DNA from: Allobosea robiniae
GTDB taxonomy: Bacteria; Pseudomonadota; Alphaproteobacteria; Rhizobiales; Beijerinckiaceae
Direction of reading: 5' to 3'
DNA length: 64,000 nucleotides
Assembly: GCF_900102525.1 (NCBI RefSeq)
Contig: NZ_FNBZ01000003.1
Coordinates: 186,001-250,000, forward strand
The position numbers and the translations under genes are program-made. The notes below the pieces were generated by a model that was not told where the DNA came from, ran no database searches, and saw nothing but the letters and a program-made list of their open reading frames with translations. Positions 1 to 9,109 of the stretch are shown here, one piece after another (positions within the stretch are counted from its first letter, which is position 1; every line of letters starts with the position of its first letter).

Positions 1-241
1 GGCGGACCTGGATGGTCATCTCGTTGGAGATGGCGCCGCGCCACTGGTCGGAAGCGCGCGCGGCGAGGACGGCGGCGCCGGCGCTCAGCGCGGCCAGGAA
101 GGTGAGGATGGCGATCACGGCCATCAGCGCGCGGCCGGCGACATTGTCGATCGGGACGAGCGGCTGGTCCCGCCGGAGATTGGCAGGCAGGCCGCGCGGT
201 CGCCGTCCGGGCTCCCGGTCGCTGGCTTCAGGCGTCGACAT
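1..241 (-). CDS. ftsX: Cell-division ABC transporter permease FtsX (N-terminal part, cut by window edge)
   Basis: FtsX is the membrane partner of FtsE at the division septum, where the pair controls peptidoglycan hydrolases. About 80 residues are visible, starting at the ATG at 241 with MSTPEAS. A basic, proline-rich cytoplasmic tail is followed by a first membrane segment (MAVIAILTFLAALSAGAAVL) and a periplasmic segment beginning ARASDQWRG. The start lies inside the 3' end of ftsE (14-base overlap), the usual coupled arrangement. The rest of the gene runs off the left edge. The call rests on this context and on the typical alphaproteobacterial N-terminus. Confidence 0.85.
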   Translation of the reverse strand, partial: MSTPEASDREPGRRPRGLPANLRRDQPLVPIDNVAGRALMAVIAILTFLAALSAGAAVLAARASDQWRGAISNEMTIQVR

Positions 242-887
242 GGAGGTGTCCATCGGCCAGCACGAGGCGCGGCGCGTCGTAGATTTCCATCAGGTTGAGA
301 TCGTGGGTCGCGATGATGACGGCGGTGCCCAGCGACTGGAGCTCCATGAACAGCCGCAGCAGGCGCCGGCCGAGACCGGGATCGACATTGCCCGTCGGCT
401 CGTCGGCGAGCAGGAGTTCGGGCCGGCTGATCAGGGCGCGCGCGATGGCGGCGCGCTGCTTCTCGCCGCCTGAGAGAACAGGCGGGACGGCATGCATGCG
501 CTCGCCTAGGCCGACCCAGCGCAGCAACTCGACGACCTCGGCGCGATAGCTCGCTTCCTCCTTGCCGAGGACGCGCAGCGGCAGCGCGACGTTCTCGTAG
601 ACGGTCAGGTGGTCGAGCAGGCGGAAATCCTGGAAGACCACGCCCATGCGGCGGCGGAAGGCGGTGAGCGTGTCCGGATCGAGCCGCGAGACGTCCTGGC
701 CGAACAGGTTGACCAGCCCGCGCGTCGGCTTCAGCGCCATCAGGATGAGGCGCATCAGTGTCGTCTTGCCGGCGCCGGAGGGGCCGGTCAGATACTGGAA
801 CGAGCGCGGCTCGATGCTGAAGTTGATGTCCTTCAGCACCTCCGGGCCCATGCCGTAACGCAGGCCGACATTCTCGAACCGAACCAA
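228..887 (-). CDS. ftsE: Cell-division ATP-binding protein FtsE
   Basis: FtsE is the ATPase of the FtsEX complex, which couples divisome state to cell-wall hydrolysis. The protein has Walker A GPSGAGKT (Lys41), the ABC signature LSGGEKQR, and Walker B LLLADEPTGN. I place the start at a TTG at 887, because GAGGAAG lies just upstream and this gives 219 aa, the normal FtsE length. The frame stays open to an in-frame ATG at 944, which would add 19 residues unlike the family. It overlaps ftsX by 14 bases. Confidence 0.93.
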   Translation of the reverse strand: MVRFENVGLRYGMGPEVLKDINFSIEPRSFQYLTGPSGAGKTTLMRLILMALKPTRGLVNLFGQDVSRLDPDTLTAFRRRMGVVFQDFRLLDHLTVYENVALPLRVLGKEEASYRAEVVELLRWVGLGERMHAVPPVLSGGEKQRAAIARALISRPELLLADEPTGNVDPGLGRRLLRLFMELQSLGTAVIIATHDLNLMEIYDAPRLVLADGHLHVDA

Positions 888-1084
888 ACGGTCTTCCTCG
901 CTGAACCTGTCTTTTGCGAATCCGCATCCGATCCTACACCGCAAGCCGTCGCGCGCGGAAAGGTCGTGATGCGGACAGATTGCCCCAGAGATTCTTCACG
1001 GGGCGTTAACCATGAATCCCGCCAACTGAATTGCGCGCAACGGCTGCCGTCATGCGGCGCCCTTGAAGGAGTAGGCTCGCACCC

Positions 1085-1885
1085 ATGCTGATCGTCTGCC
1101 CATCCTGCGCGAGCCAGTATGAACTCGACGCGGCCAAACTGGGGCCGGAAGGGCGCAAGGTGCGCTGCGCCGGCTGCAGGACCTCGTGGCATGTCGAGCC
1201 CGGTGCCTTCCCGGAGCCTCCCAGCGAGGCCGAGACCCAGGCTCTGCTCGCCGAGGAGCTGGAGCGTGCCGCCGCGATCGATGCCGAAATCACAGCCCTC
1301 GCCGCCGAGGCTGGCGGGGAGCATGGCTCGGAGCATCCCTCTTCCGTAGAGGAGTTGCCGGTCGCAGCGCCGATGCGCCGGGCCAGGTCCTCCGGCAAGC
1401 CGCGCAGGATATCGGGCCCTTTCCTGCGTCGCGGGGGAGCCGGGCTGCCGGCTGCCGCGGCGCTCGCGGGGCTGGCCCTGCTCGGTACCGTGGTCTGGCA
1501 GCGCCAGGCCGCGGTCCGCGTCGCGCCGCAGCTTGCGGGCCTGTTCGAGACGATCGGGATGCCCGTCAACGTCCGGGGCCTCAGCCTCAGCTCCATCGAA
1601 AGCGGCCTCGTCGAGGACGGGCAGAACCGCTTTCTCGTGGTCGAGGGCGATGTCACCAATATCACCAGGAGCAAGACGGCGGTGCCGCTGATCGAGGTTG
1701 CGGTCAAGGATGCCGGCGGCGCGACGCTCTACACCTGGACGACCGAACCGCCGCGCGCGAATCTGGAGCCGGCCGAACTCATCCGCTTCCGGGCGCGGCT
1801 GGCCTCGCCGCCTGAGCAGGGACAGTCGGTCAGGGTGCGCTTCACCTCGGCTGCAACTATGGCCAATCTCGCCAGCAAGCCCTGA
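1085..1885 (+). CDS. MJ0042-type zinc-ribbon membrane protein
   Basis: A 266-residue protein starts with a zinc-ribbon (Cys5, Cys8, Cys28, Cys31, in the pattern CPSC...CAGC) typical of the MJ0042 finger family. An acidic, low-complexity linker follows, then one transmembrane helix at about residues 119-138, then a C-terminal domain of roughly 120 residues resembling the DUF3426/FxLYD-type beta domain. The predicted topology is cytoplasmic finger and periplasmic C-terminus. It is divergent from ftsE, with about 200 bases between. This protein next to ftsEX and hpt is a common rhizobial arrangement. Its function is not known; a role in envelope or division is only inferred from position. Confidence 0.75.
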   Translation: MLIVCPSCASQYELDAAKLGPEGRKVRCAGCRTSWHVEPGAFPEPPSEAETQALLAEELERAAAIDAEITALAAEAGGEHGSEHPSSVEELPVAAPMRRARSSGKPRRISGPFLRRGGAGLPAAAALAGLALLGTVVWQRQAAVRVAPQLAGLFETIGMPVNVRGLSLSSIESGLVEDGQNRFLVVEGDVTNITRSKTAVPLIEVAVKDAGGATLYTWTTEPPRANLEPAELIRFRARLASPPEQGQSVRVRFTSAATMANLASKP

Positions 1886-2019
1886 GGCTGCTAGGACAGG
1901 GCCTGTCGACCAGGCCGGCCCAGCAGCCGGAGGTGTCCACACATCATCGCCTCATCAGGCCTTCGGCGCATCGGCGTCATGCGAGGCCGGTTGCGGCCGG
2001 ATATCGAAACGGAGTCATC

Positions 2020-2577
2020 ATGCCGGAACGGCGTATCAGGGTTCTCTACGACGAAGCGGCGATCGCGCGGCGCAACGAGGAAATGGCCGAGGCCATCGCA
2101 GCCAGCGCGCCGAAGGATCTGCTCGTCGTCGCCGTCCTGAAGGGCAGCTTCATGTTCGCCGCCGACCTGATCCGGGCGATGCATCGCGTCGGGCTCTCGC
2201 CCCAGGTCGAGTTCATTCACCTGTCGAGCTATCTCTCGGGAACCGTTTCCTCCGGCCAGGTCGAGATCCTGCGCGACGTCCAGAGCGAAGTGCGCGACCG
2301 CGACGTGCTCTTGGTCGACGACATCCTCGAATCCGGCCGGACGCTGGCCTTCGCCAAGGACCTGCTGGCGGCGCGCGGCGCCGCGAAGGTGTCGACCGCG
2401 GTGCTGCTGGAGAAGCCGCACAAGCGGGCGGTCAACATCCAGGCGGATTATGTCGGCTTCGAATGCCCGGATTATTTCGTGGTCGGCTATGGCATGGACG
2501 TCGCCCATTCCTATCGGCAGCTGCCCTTCGTCGGCGTGGTCGAGACCGAGGACCAGGCCGGGTTTCCGGGGATCTGA
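2020..2577 (+). CDS. hpt: Hypoxanthine phosphoribosyltransferase
   Basis: This cytoplasmic enzyme converts hypoxanthine (and guanine) plus PRPP to IMP/GMP in purine salvage. It is 185 aa, normal for the family. The PRPP-binding loop is seen as VLLVDDILESGRTL, and the loop near the N-terminus as VLKGSFMFAADL. I chose the ATG at 2020, preceded by GGAG, over an in-frame ATG at 1933 that adds residues unlike the family. A response regulator gene follows after 9 bases, so the two are probably co-transcribed. Confidence 0.93.
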   Translation: MPERRIRVLYDEAAIARRNEEMAEAIAASAPKDLLVVAVLKGSFMFAADLIRAMHRVGLSPQVEFIHLSSYLSGTVSSGQVEILRDVQSEVRDRDVLLVDDILESGRTLAFAKDLLAARGAAKVSTAVLLEKPHKRAVNIQADYVGFECPDYFVVGYGMDVAHSYRQLPFVGVVETEDQAGFPGI

Positions 2578-2586
2578 GGAGTCTTC

Positions 2587-2961
2587 ATGTCGCGTATTCT
2601 GGTCGTCGACGACGAGGAGCCGCTGCGCATGCTTGTCGCACGCGGCCTTGGTCTCGATGGACATAGCTGCCTGACGGCGTCGGACGGAGCCGAGGCGCTC
2701 GATATCCTTGTTGCCGAGCAGGGCCGTTTCGACCTGCTCCTGACCGATATCCGCATGCCCCTGATGGACGGCATCGCACTGGCGCTCGCGGCCAAGCAGC
2801 AGTTTCCGGACCTGACGATCATGCTGATGACCGGCTATGCCGAGCAGCGCGAGCGGGCGAAAAGCCTGGAATCGATCGTCGCCGAGGTGATGGCCAAGCC
2901 CTTCACCATCGCGGAACTGCGCGCGACCGTGCTGAAGGTGATCGAAGGCTCGATCGGCTAG
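2587..2961 (+). CDS. cpdR: Single-domain response regulator, CpdR-like
   Basis: This is a 124-residue stand-alone receiver domain. Acidic pocket residues Asp8/Asp9, phospho-acceptor Asp54 (LLLTDIRMP) and the conserved Lys in AKPF are all present, and there is no output domain. In Caulobacter and rhizobia, CpdR is such a protein: in its unphosphorylated form it delivers substrates such as CtrA-pathway factors to ClpXP. Position after hpt and near ftsEX fits the rhizobial cpdR locus. The assignment to CpdR rather than another lone receiver is from size, sequence style and context. Its stop codon overlaps the stop of the convergent tspO-like gene by 3 bases. Confidence 0.7.
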   Translation: MSRILVVDDEEPLRMLVARGLGLDGHSCLTASDGAEALDILVAEQGRFDLLLTDIRMPLMDGIALALAAKQQFPDLTIMLMTGYAEQRERAKSLESIVAEVMAKPFTIAELRATVLKVIEGSIG

Positions 2962-3467
2962 CGGTTGAGCCACCAGATCGAGGCGTTGAGCAGCGTCGCG
3001 AAAGCGACCCAGGCCAGATAGGGCCAGAGCAGGTTGGAGGCCAAGCGGTCGAGCGGACGGAATGCTGCGATCGCCGCCACGATCAGGACGAGCAACGGCA
3101 GGATGACGGCCAAGCCGGCCACAGGGCTGTTGGCGCCGAAGAAGGCGAAGGACCAGCCGATATTGAACAGAAGCTGCAGGTGATAGACCAGCAGCGCGCG
3201 CCGGCGCCCGGGCGTGCCGACCGGCAGGCGCAGGATGCGGAATGCGGCCAGCGCCATCAGCGCATAGAGCGCTGTCCAGACCGGCGCGAAAATCCAGTTC
3301 GGCGGGTTGAAAGGCGGTTTGACGAGGCCGGCATACCAGGTCGGGATTTGCGGCACGGTCGCGGCGCTGCCGGCGATCGACGCCGCCACCACCGGGAGGA
3401 TCGCGATGGCGAGCGCCGCCCAGAGAGGCGGGCGATGATCGGTCGAGGTCTGGGGCAGCGTCGTCAT
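2958..3467 (-). CDS. TspO/MBR family tryptophan-rich sensory protein
   Basis: A 169-residue integral membrane protein with five predicted helices. It shows the family pattern of a proline- and tryptophan-rich first loop (KPPFNPPNWIFAPVWT) and a C-terminal helix ending in LNASIWWLNR. TspO proteins bind porphyrins and cholesterol-like ligands; in alphaproteobacteria they modulate tetrapyrrole-linked gene expression. I use the ATG at 3467, giving a normal family length; the frame stays open to 3536. It is convergent with cpdR and shares the CTAG at the stop codons. Confidence 0.9.
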   Translation of the reverse strand: MTTLPQTSTDHRPPLWAALAIAILPVVAASIAGSAATVPQIPTWYAGLVKPPFNPPNWIFAPVWTALYALMALAAFRILRLPVGTPGRRRALLVYHLQLLFNIGWSFAFFGANSPVAGLAVILPLLVLIVAAIAAFRPLDRLASNLLWPYLAWVAFATLLNASIWWLNR

Positions 3468-3625
3468 GATTTGATGATGGGGCGCTGCCGGACGCCTCGC
3501 AAGGCGGTGTGCCTGTTTCAGACATGCGGTCTGCACCAGCGGACATTCCCGCTTCTCATGGAACTTTTCCGGGGCAGGGCGTAAGGAGCGTCCGCTCGCT
3601 CAGTCTGGCTGCGGAGATGACGCCC

Positions 3626-4216
3626 TCACAGCCAGATCTCTTTCGCCTTTGCGAGGTAGCGCGCGCGCTCCGCCAGTCCGTTGCGCCCGCCATTGATCAG
3701 CTTCGTCACGCGCTCGCTATCGTCGGCATCGGCAGCCACGTTGATGGCGCGCTCGGTCCAATAGGCGAAGGCGACGCACAGCGAAGTCTCGGGCTCCTTC
3801 GCCCGCTCGGGCTCGGCCTCCAGGTCGATGCCGAGCAACTGACCGAGGTGGCGGTAATTCGCCCGGCCGGTGAGCTGGAAAATGCCGCGGCCGTGGTAGC
3901 GGATGCCGTCGCCGGCCTGCGTGTTGCCGAGGTCGCGTCGGCCTTCGTTGCGGATGAAATAGGCGGGCCCGCCATATTCCTCGAGCGTGCGGAAGCCGTC
4001 AGTTTCGTGCGCTGCCTGCGCCAGAAAATGGCAGATGCGCAATCGCGTCGTAAGCGCGTGGTCAGCGGCCAGGTCATCGAAGCGCTCGGAAATGCCGGCA
4101 ACGATCGCCGTATTGGCGGGAGGCGCGAGGCGCAGCAGGCGTTCGCGGGTTACGGCCAGGCTTGGCTCGGCCGTGTGGTCCAGACCGATCCAGGTTCCGA
4201 TTGCGCGCATCGACAT
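3626..4216 (-). CDS. Glycoside hydrolase family 19 endolysin/chitinase-like protein
   Basis: The 196-residue protein resembles GH19 lytic enzymes. It has the catalytic-glutamate region FLAQAAHETDGFRTLEEYG, the GRGIFQLTGRANYR motif, and a C-terminal ITKLI-type stretch (VTKLINGGRNGL). GH19 members cleave chitin or, in phage and bacterial endolysins, the peptidoglycan glycan strand. No signal peptide is evident, as in phage-type endolysins, but no other phage gene is nearby. An SD-like GGGAGGG lies upstream of the start and is itself part of a hairpin (see 4223-4241). It lies downstream of the cysteine dioxygenase gene on the same strand. Confidence 0.82.
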   Translation of the reverse strand: MSMRAIGTWIGLDHTAEPSLAVTRERLLRLAPPANTAIVAGISERFDDLAADHALTTRLRICHFLAQAAHETDGFRTLEEYGGPAYFIRNEGRRDLGNTQAGDGIRYHGRGIFQLTGRANYRHLGQLLGIDLEAEPERAKEPETSLCVAFAYWTERAINVAADADDSERVTKLINGGRNGLAERARYLAKAKEIWL

Positions 4217-4222
4217 GAAAAT

Positions 4223-4241
4223 GCCCTCCCGATGAGGAGGG
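4223..4241 (-). terminator. Hairpin overlapping the ribosome-binding site of the GH19 gene
   Basis: A 7-bp inverted repeat (GCCCTCC / GGAGGGC) sits between the cysteine dioxygenase gene and the GH19 gene. Read on the minus strand it is followed by CATTTTCATG, so it may end the upstream transcript. Its GGGAGGGC arm is also the only Shine-Dalgarno-like sequence for the GH19 start at 4216. It could therefore act as a leaky terminator or as an RBS-sequestering stem. Confidence 0.4.
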
Positions 4242-4292
4242 CATCATCGCCGCTGTCACGAAGCCGGGGATAAGATTGCCGGCGCGAAAAGC

Positions 4293-4814
4293 TCAGCCGC
4301 TGACGGCGGTGTATTCGGTCTCAATCGAGGAGGCGTGGACCTCGTGGTCGAAGCCGTAGATATGGATCGAGATCGCCTCGCCCGGTCCGAAATTGCGCAT
4401 GCGGTGGATGTTCGGGCCCGAGGGCAGCATGCAGGCGACATAGCCCGGCTGGCGCTCCTGCTCCTCGGTCTGGACGGCGCGGTTGGTGTCGATGGCGCGA
4501 TACCAGGTCTCGGTGACCGTGCCGGAGACGACGCCGAAGCAGCAGGAGCAATGGTGGTCGTGGATCGAGGTCGCCGAGCCTTCGCCCCAGACGATCGCCC
4601 AGACGCTGACGGCGTCGTTGCCCGCGAGCAGGTTGCGGCTGTAGCAGCCGGGCTTGCGCTCCAGCGGCAGGCGCTGGACCAGGTCGGGCATGGCGACGAG
4701 CTCCTGCAGCACCTCGCGGGCAGCGCTCAGGTAGTCGCGCGTCAGCGTGCCGGCATCGGTCCGCAGATTGCGCAACACGGCGCCGCGCCGCTCTTCACTG
4801 AGAAAACCCTGCAT
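4293..4814 (-). CDS. Cysteine dioxygenase family protein
   Basis: This is a 173-residue cupin iron enzyme, likely converting L-cysteine to cysteine sulfinate with O2. The iron ligands are seen as the HDHH motif in TSIHDHHCSCCFG and the later His in NIHRM. A cysteine follows the HDH motif and a tyrosine lies in SIHIYG, the positions that form the Cys-Tyr crosslink in classical CDO. A 3-mercaptopropionate dioxygenase activity cannot be excluded. AAGGGAA precedes the ATG at 4814. It is divergently transcribed from an Lrp/AsnC regulator at 4992, which may control it in response to an amino acid. Confidence 0.88.
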   Translation of the reverse strand: MQGFLSEERRGAVLRNLRTDAGTLTRDYLSAAREVLQELVAMPDLVQRLPLERKPGCYSRNLLAGNDAVSVWAIVWGEGSATSIHDHHCSCCFGVVSGTVTETWYRAIDTNRAVQTEEQERQPGYVACMLPSGPNIHRMRNFGPGEAISIHIYGFDHEVHASSIETEYTAVSG

Positions 4815-4859
4815 GCCATTCCCTTTCGATCAGTGTGGGAATGATACGGGACAGGCGGG

Positions 4860-4991
4860 GGCAGAGGTTTGCGGAGATGGAGAATATTTATCCCCGATTG
4901 GAAAATAATGCCCAGTATGGAATTATATGTGGAAATTTCTCTCGGCTTCACCTCCTTGGAAGGAAGTTGATTCCGGATTCTCCGAGGTATC
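4860..4991. promoter_or_regulatory. AT-rich divergent promoter region between cysteine dioxygenase and Lrp regulator
   Basis: This segment is clearly more AT-rich than its surroundings, with runs such as GAGAATATTTATCC, GGAAAATAATG and GGAATTATATG. It lies between a divergently transcribed Lrp-type regulator and its probable target. Lrp/AsnC proteins bind degenerate AT-rich 15-bp sites, so these are candidate operators. No single palindrome stands out. Confidence 0.4.
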
Positions 4992-5468
4992 ATGGCCAAG
5001 CTCGACGCGTTCGATCTGCGCATCCTGGCGCGATTGCAGGAGGATGCGAGCCTGCCGCTGGCTGAACTCGCGGAGGCGGTGGGGCTCTCATCCTCGCCCT
5101 GCTGGCGGCGGGTGCAGAAGCTGGAGGAGGGCGGCTATATCAAGCGCCGCGTCGCCCTGCTCGACCGCGACAAGCTCAAGGCCGGCGTCACCGTCTTCAT
5201 CGCTGTCCGGACGGCGCGGCATTCGATGGAATGGCTGGAGCGCTTCCATGCCGCCGTGCAGGACCTTCCGGAGATCGTCGACTTCTACCGGATGAGCGGC
5301 GAGATCGACTACCTGCTCAAGGCCTGCGTCTCGGACATCGCCGCCTATGATGCGCTCTACAAGAAGCTGATCTCGCGCATCGACCTCAGCGACGTGACCT
5401 CGATGTTCGCGATGGAGGAACTGAAATCGACCTCGGCGATCCCGCTGGGATTCGTGGGGGAGGGATAA
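4992..5468 (+). CDS. Lrp/AsnC family transcriptional regulator
   Basis: The protein is 158 residues, with an N-terminal winged helix-turn-helix (LAELAEAVGLSSSPCWRRVQKLE) and a C-terminal ligand-binding RAM/AsnC domain (FYRMSGEIDYLLKACV). These regulators sense amino acids. The gene is divergent from cysteine dioxygenase with a shared AT-rich intergenic region, so control of cysteine or sulfur-amino-acid breakdown is the simplest inference. GAGG lies upstream of the ATG. Confidence 0.9.
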   Translation: MAKLDAFDLRILARLQEDASLPLAELAEAVGLSSSPCWRRVQKLEEGGYIKRRVALLDRDKLKAGVTVFIAVRTARHSMEWLERFHAAVQDLPEIVDFYRMSGEIDYLLKACVSDIAAYDALYKKLISRIDLSDVTSMFAMEELKSTSAIPLGFVGEG

Positions 5469-5473
5469 AGGCG

Positions 5474-5567
5474 CGTCATGCTCGGGCTTGACCCGAGCAT
5501 CTCGGAAACCAGTGTTCTCTCGTCACGAGATTCTCGGGTCGAAGCTATGCTTCGCCCGAGAATGACG
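5474..5567 (-). repeat. Composite palindromic repeat element, copy 1
   Basis: A 94-bp element lies between the convergent ends of the Lrp gene and prfC. It is bounded by CGTCAT and ATGACG. Inside are two different hairpins, ATGCTCGGG-ctt/gac-CCCGAGCAT and a second built on ATTCTCGGGTC and GCCCGAGAAT. The same element, inverted and with a different middle, occurs at 36767-36882. It resembles a REP/BIME or small MITE-like family. At this site it could also serve as a bidirectional terminator. Confidence 0.8.
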
Positions 5568-5581
5568 CTTGGGGCTCAACC

Positions 5582-7213
5582 TTAGGCCTTCGTGACCTTC
5601 TGGTAGTCCTTCACGTCCGAGAAGGTGATGTCGGGCGCGCGCTCGGCATCGTATTTCAGCGTGAACTGGCTGGACGCCATGAAGACCGGGTCGCCGTCGA
5701 GATCGTCGGCCATCGACGATGGCTTGAGACCGACGAATTTCTCCAGCGCCGCCTTGTCGTCGGCGGAGACCCAGCGGGCGATCGCGAACTGGCAGGGTTC
5801 GAAATCGACGGGAAGCGAGTATTCGACGTCCATGCGCTCCTTGAGCACGTCGAGCTGGAGGGCGCCGACGACACCGACGATGGCGGGCGCGCCGTCATGC
5901 GGCAGGAAGAGCTGGACGACGCCTTCCTCGGCCATCTGCTGCAGGGCCTCGCGCAGCTTCTTGGCCTTCATCGCGTCCTTCAGCTTGACGCGGCGCAGGA
6001 TTTCCGGGGCGAAGCTCGGCACGCCCTTGAAGACGATGTCCTCGCCTTCGGTCAGCGTGTCGCCGATGCGTAGCGTCCCGTGGTTCGGCAGGCCGACGAT
6101 GTCGCCGGCGAAGGCTTCCTCAGCGATCGAACGGTCGCGGGCGAAGAAGAATTGCGGCGCGTTGAGCGGCATCGGTTTGCCGGTGCGGACGAGCTTGGCC
6201 TTCATGCCGCGGGAGAGCTTGCCCGAGCAGATGCGCATGAAGGCGATGCGGTCGCGGTGGTTCGGGTCCATGTTCGCCTGGATCTTGAAGACGAAGCCGG
6301 TCATCTTCGGCTCGTCCGCCTCGATCAGGCGCTTGTCGGAAGGTTGCGCGCGCGGGCTCGGGGCATAGGCACCGAGTGCGTCGATCAGGTCGCGCACGCC
6401 GTAGTCGCGGAGCGCCGCGCCGAAATAGAGCGGCGTCAGATGGCCCTCGCGGAAAGCCTGAAGGTCGAAGGGCTTCAGGCCTTCGGCGGCGAGGAAGACC
6501 TCCTCGCGCCAGGTCTCGGCGGCGCCATGCGGCAGCAATTCGTCGAAAAGTGGGTCGTCCCAGCCGGAGACCTGGCGGTCCTCGGCGCGCTCGTCGCCCT
6601 TCTGATTGCGGCGGAAGGTATTGGCCTTGAGGTCGTAGGTGCCGGTGAATTCGCGGCCGCGACCGACCGGCCAGGTCATCGGCGCGACGTCGAGCGCCAG
6701 CGTCGTCTCGATCTCGTTGATCAGGTCGAAGGGATCGCGCGTCTCGCGATCGACCTTGTTGATGAAGGTGACGATCGGGATGTCGCGGAGACGGCAGACC
6801 TCGAACAGCTTCTTGGTGCGATCCTCGATGCCCTTGGCGGCGTCGATCACCATGACGGCGGCGTCGACCGCGGTCAGGGTGCGGTAGGTGTCTTCCGAGA
6901 AGTCCTCGTGGCCCGGCGTGTCCAACAGGTTGAAGACGTGCCCGCCATATTCGAAGGTCATCACCGAGGTGACGACCGAGATGCCGCGCTGACGCTCGAT
7001 CTTCATCCAGTCCGAGGAGGTCTGGCGGCGGCCCTGCTTGGCGCGCACCTCGCCGGCGAGCTGAATGGCGCCGCCGAAATAGAGCAGCTTCTCGGTCAGC
7101 GTCGTCTTGCCCGCGTCCGGGTGCGAGATGATGGCGAAGGTGCGCCGGCGCGCATGCGGCGCGGCGGAGGCCGCGGACGCTTCAATTGTCGAAAGATCGG
7201 TCATGGCGCGCAT
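5582..7213 (-). CDS. prfC: Peptide chain release factor 3
   Basis: RF3 is the GTPase that recycles RF1/RF2 from the ribosome after peptide release. The 543-residue protein has G1 HPDAGKTTL, switch/G2 region QRGISVVTSV, G3 DTPGHEDF and G4 INKVDRE. Domain II/III sequences typical of RF3 rather than EF-G follow (PQFFFARDRS, EEGVVQLF). The start is either ATG 7213 or ATG 7204; neither has a strong SD. It is a single gene whose 3' side carries the palindromic repeat. Confidence 0.95.
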   Translation of the reverse strand: MRAMTDLSTIEASAASAAPHARRRTFAIISHPDAGKTTLTEKLLYFGGAIQLAGEVRAKQGRRQTSSDWMKIERQRGISVVTSVMTFEYGGHVFNLLDTPGHEDFSEDTYRTLTAVDAAVMVIDAAKGIEDRTKKLFEVCRLRDIPIVTFINKVDRETRDPFDLINEIETTLALDVAPMTWPVGRGREFTGTYDLKANTFRRNQKGDERAEDRQVSGWDDPLFDELLPHGAAETWREEVFLAAEGLKPFDLQAFREGHLTPLYFGAALRDYGVRDLIDALGAYAPSPRAQPSDKRLIEADEPKMTGFVFKIQANMDPNHRDRIAFMRICSGKLSRGMKAKLVRTGKPMPLNAPQFFFARDRSIAEEAFAGDIVGLPNHGTLRIGDTLTEGEDIVFKGVPSFAPEILRRVKLKDAMKAKKLREALQQMAEEGVVQLFLPHDGAPAIVGVVGALQLDVLKERMDVEYSLPVDFEPCQFAIARWVSADDKAALEKFVGLKPSSMADDLDGDPVFMASSQFTLKYDAERAPDITFSDVKDYQKVTKA

Positions 7214-7252
7214 GAAGACGGAAGGGGGGCGGAAGTCAATTGTGATCCGCGT

Positions 7253-8022
7253 TCAGTTCTTCAGCCGGTAGCCCGTCTTGAAGATCCAGCCGACGGTGGC
7301 GATGCAGGCGGCGAGGAAGAACAGGGTCATGCCCAGGCTGATGCCGAGGCTGACATCGGCGAGCCCGTAGAAGCTCCAGCGGAAGCCGCTGATCAGGTAG
7401 ACCACCGGGTTGAACAGCGTCACGGTCTGCCAGAAGGGCGGGAGCATCGAGATCGAGTAGAAGGAGCCGCCGAGGAAGGCGAGCGGCGTCACGATCAAGA
7501 GCGGGATGACCTGCAATTTCTCGAAGCCATCGGCCCAGATGCCGATGATGAAGCCGAACAGGCTGAAGGTTGTCGCCGTCAGCACGAGGAAGAGCAGCAT
7601 CATCGCGGGATGCTCGATCCGGAGCGGCACGAAGAAGGCGGCCGTCAGCAGGATGATCAGCCCGAGCAGGATCGATTTTGTCGCGGCGGCGCCGACATAG
7701 GCGATCACGGCCTCCCACCAGGCGACGGGAGCCGAAAGCAGTTCGTAGATCGTGCCGGTGAATTTCGGGAAATAGATCGCGAAGGAGGCGTTGGCGATGC
7801 TCTGCGTCAGCAGCGAGAGCATGATCAGGCCGGGCACGATGAAGGCGCCATAGGGCACGCCCTCGACCGATTGCATGCGCGAGCCGATCGCCCCGCCGAA
7901 GACGATGAAATAAAGCGAGGTCGAGAGCACGGGCGAGACGATGCTCTGGAGCGGGGTGCGCCAGGTGCGGTTCATCTCGAAGCGGTAGATCGCGGCGATC
8001 GCGTGAAGATTCAGGCCGGTCA

Positions 8023-8023
<1 letters not shown>
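7253..8023 (-). CDS. ABC-2 type transporter permease
   Basis: The 256-residue membrane protein has six predicted helices and the ABC-2 export fold. It has an amphipathic N-terminal segment ([20 protein letters not shown]) and the conserved LSFLGGSFY-type motif near the fifth helix ([15 protein letters not shown]). Its start overlaps the stop of the upstream ATPase gene (TGATG), so the two are translationally coupled and form one exporter. The substrate is unknown; such DrrAB/NodIJ-like pairs export drugs, lipids or polysaccharides. Confidence 0.9.
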
Positions 8024-8961
<938 letters not shown>

Positions 8962-9060
8962 GGGCGGCATATAGGGGAGCCGTTGCGTGGTTACGATGGC
9001 AGGGTCATGCGGGGAAAGCATGATCGCCTGTCAGTTCATGGCGGGAAGCACCGCGAAACG

Positions 9061-9087
9061 AAAAGGCCGGGCGCATGGCCCGGCCTT
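9061..9087 (-). terminator. Intrinsic terminator of the 24-aa peptide gene
   Basis: A 10-bp perfect stem (AAGGCCGGGC / GCCCGGCCTT) with a 5-base loop is followed on the minus strand by TTTTCGTTTC. It lies 23 bases after the stop of the small minus-strand gene, supporting that gene as a real transcription unit. Confidence 0.75.
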
Positions 9088-9109
9088 CTCCACGCGACGC
9101 AACCGCACG

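Noticed and set aside
1891..3546. 551-codon minus-strand frame opposite hpt and cpdR
   Set aside because: Its residues are a shadow of hpt and cpdR in another frame. The tspO-like gene at its 5' end is read in a different frame.
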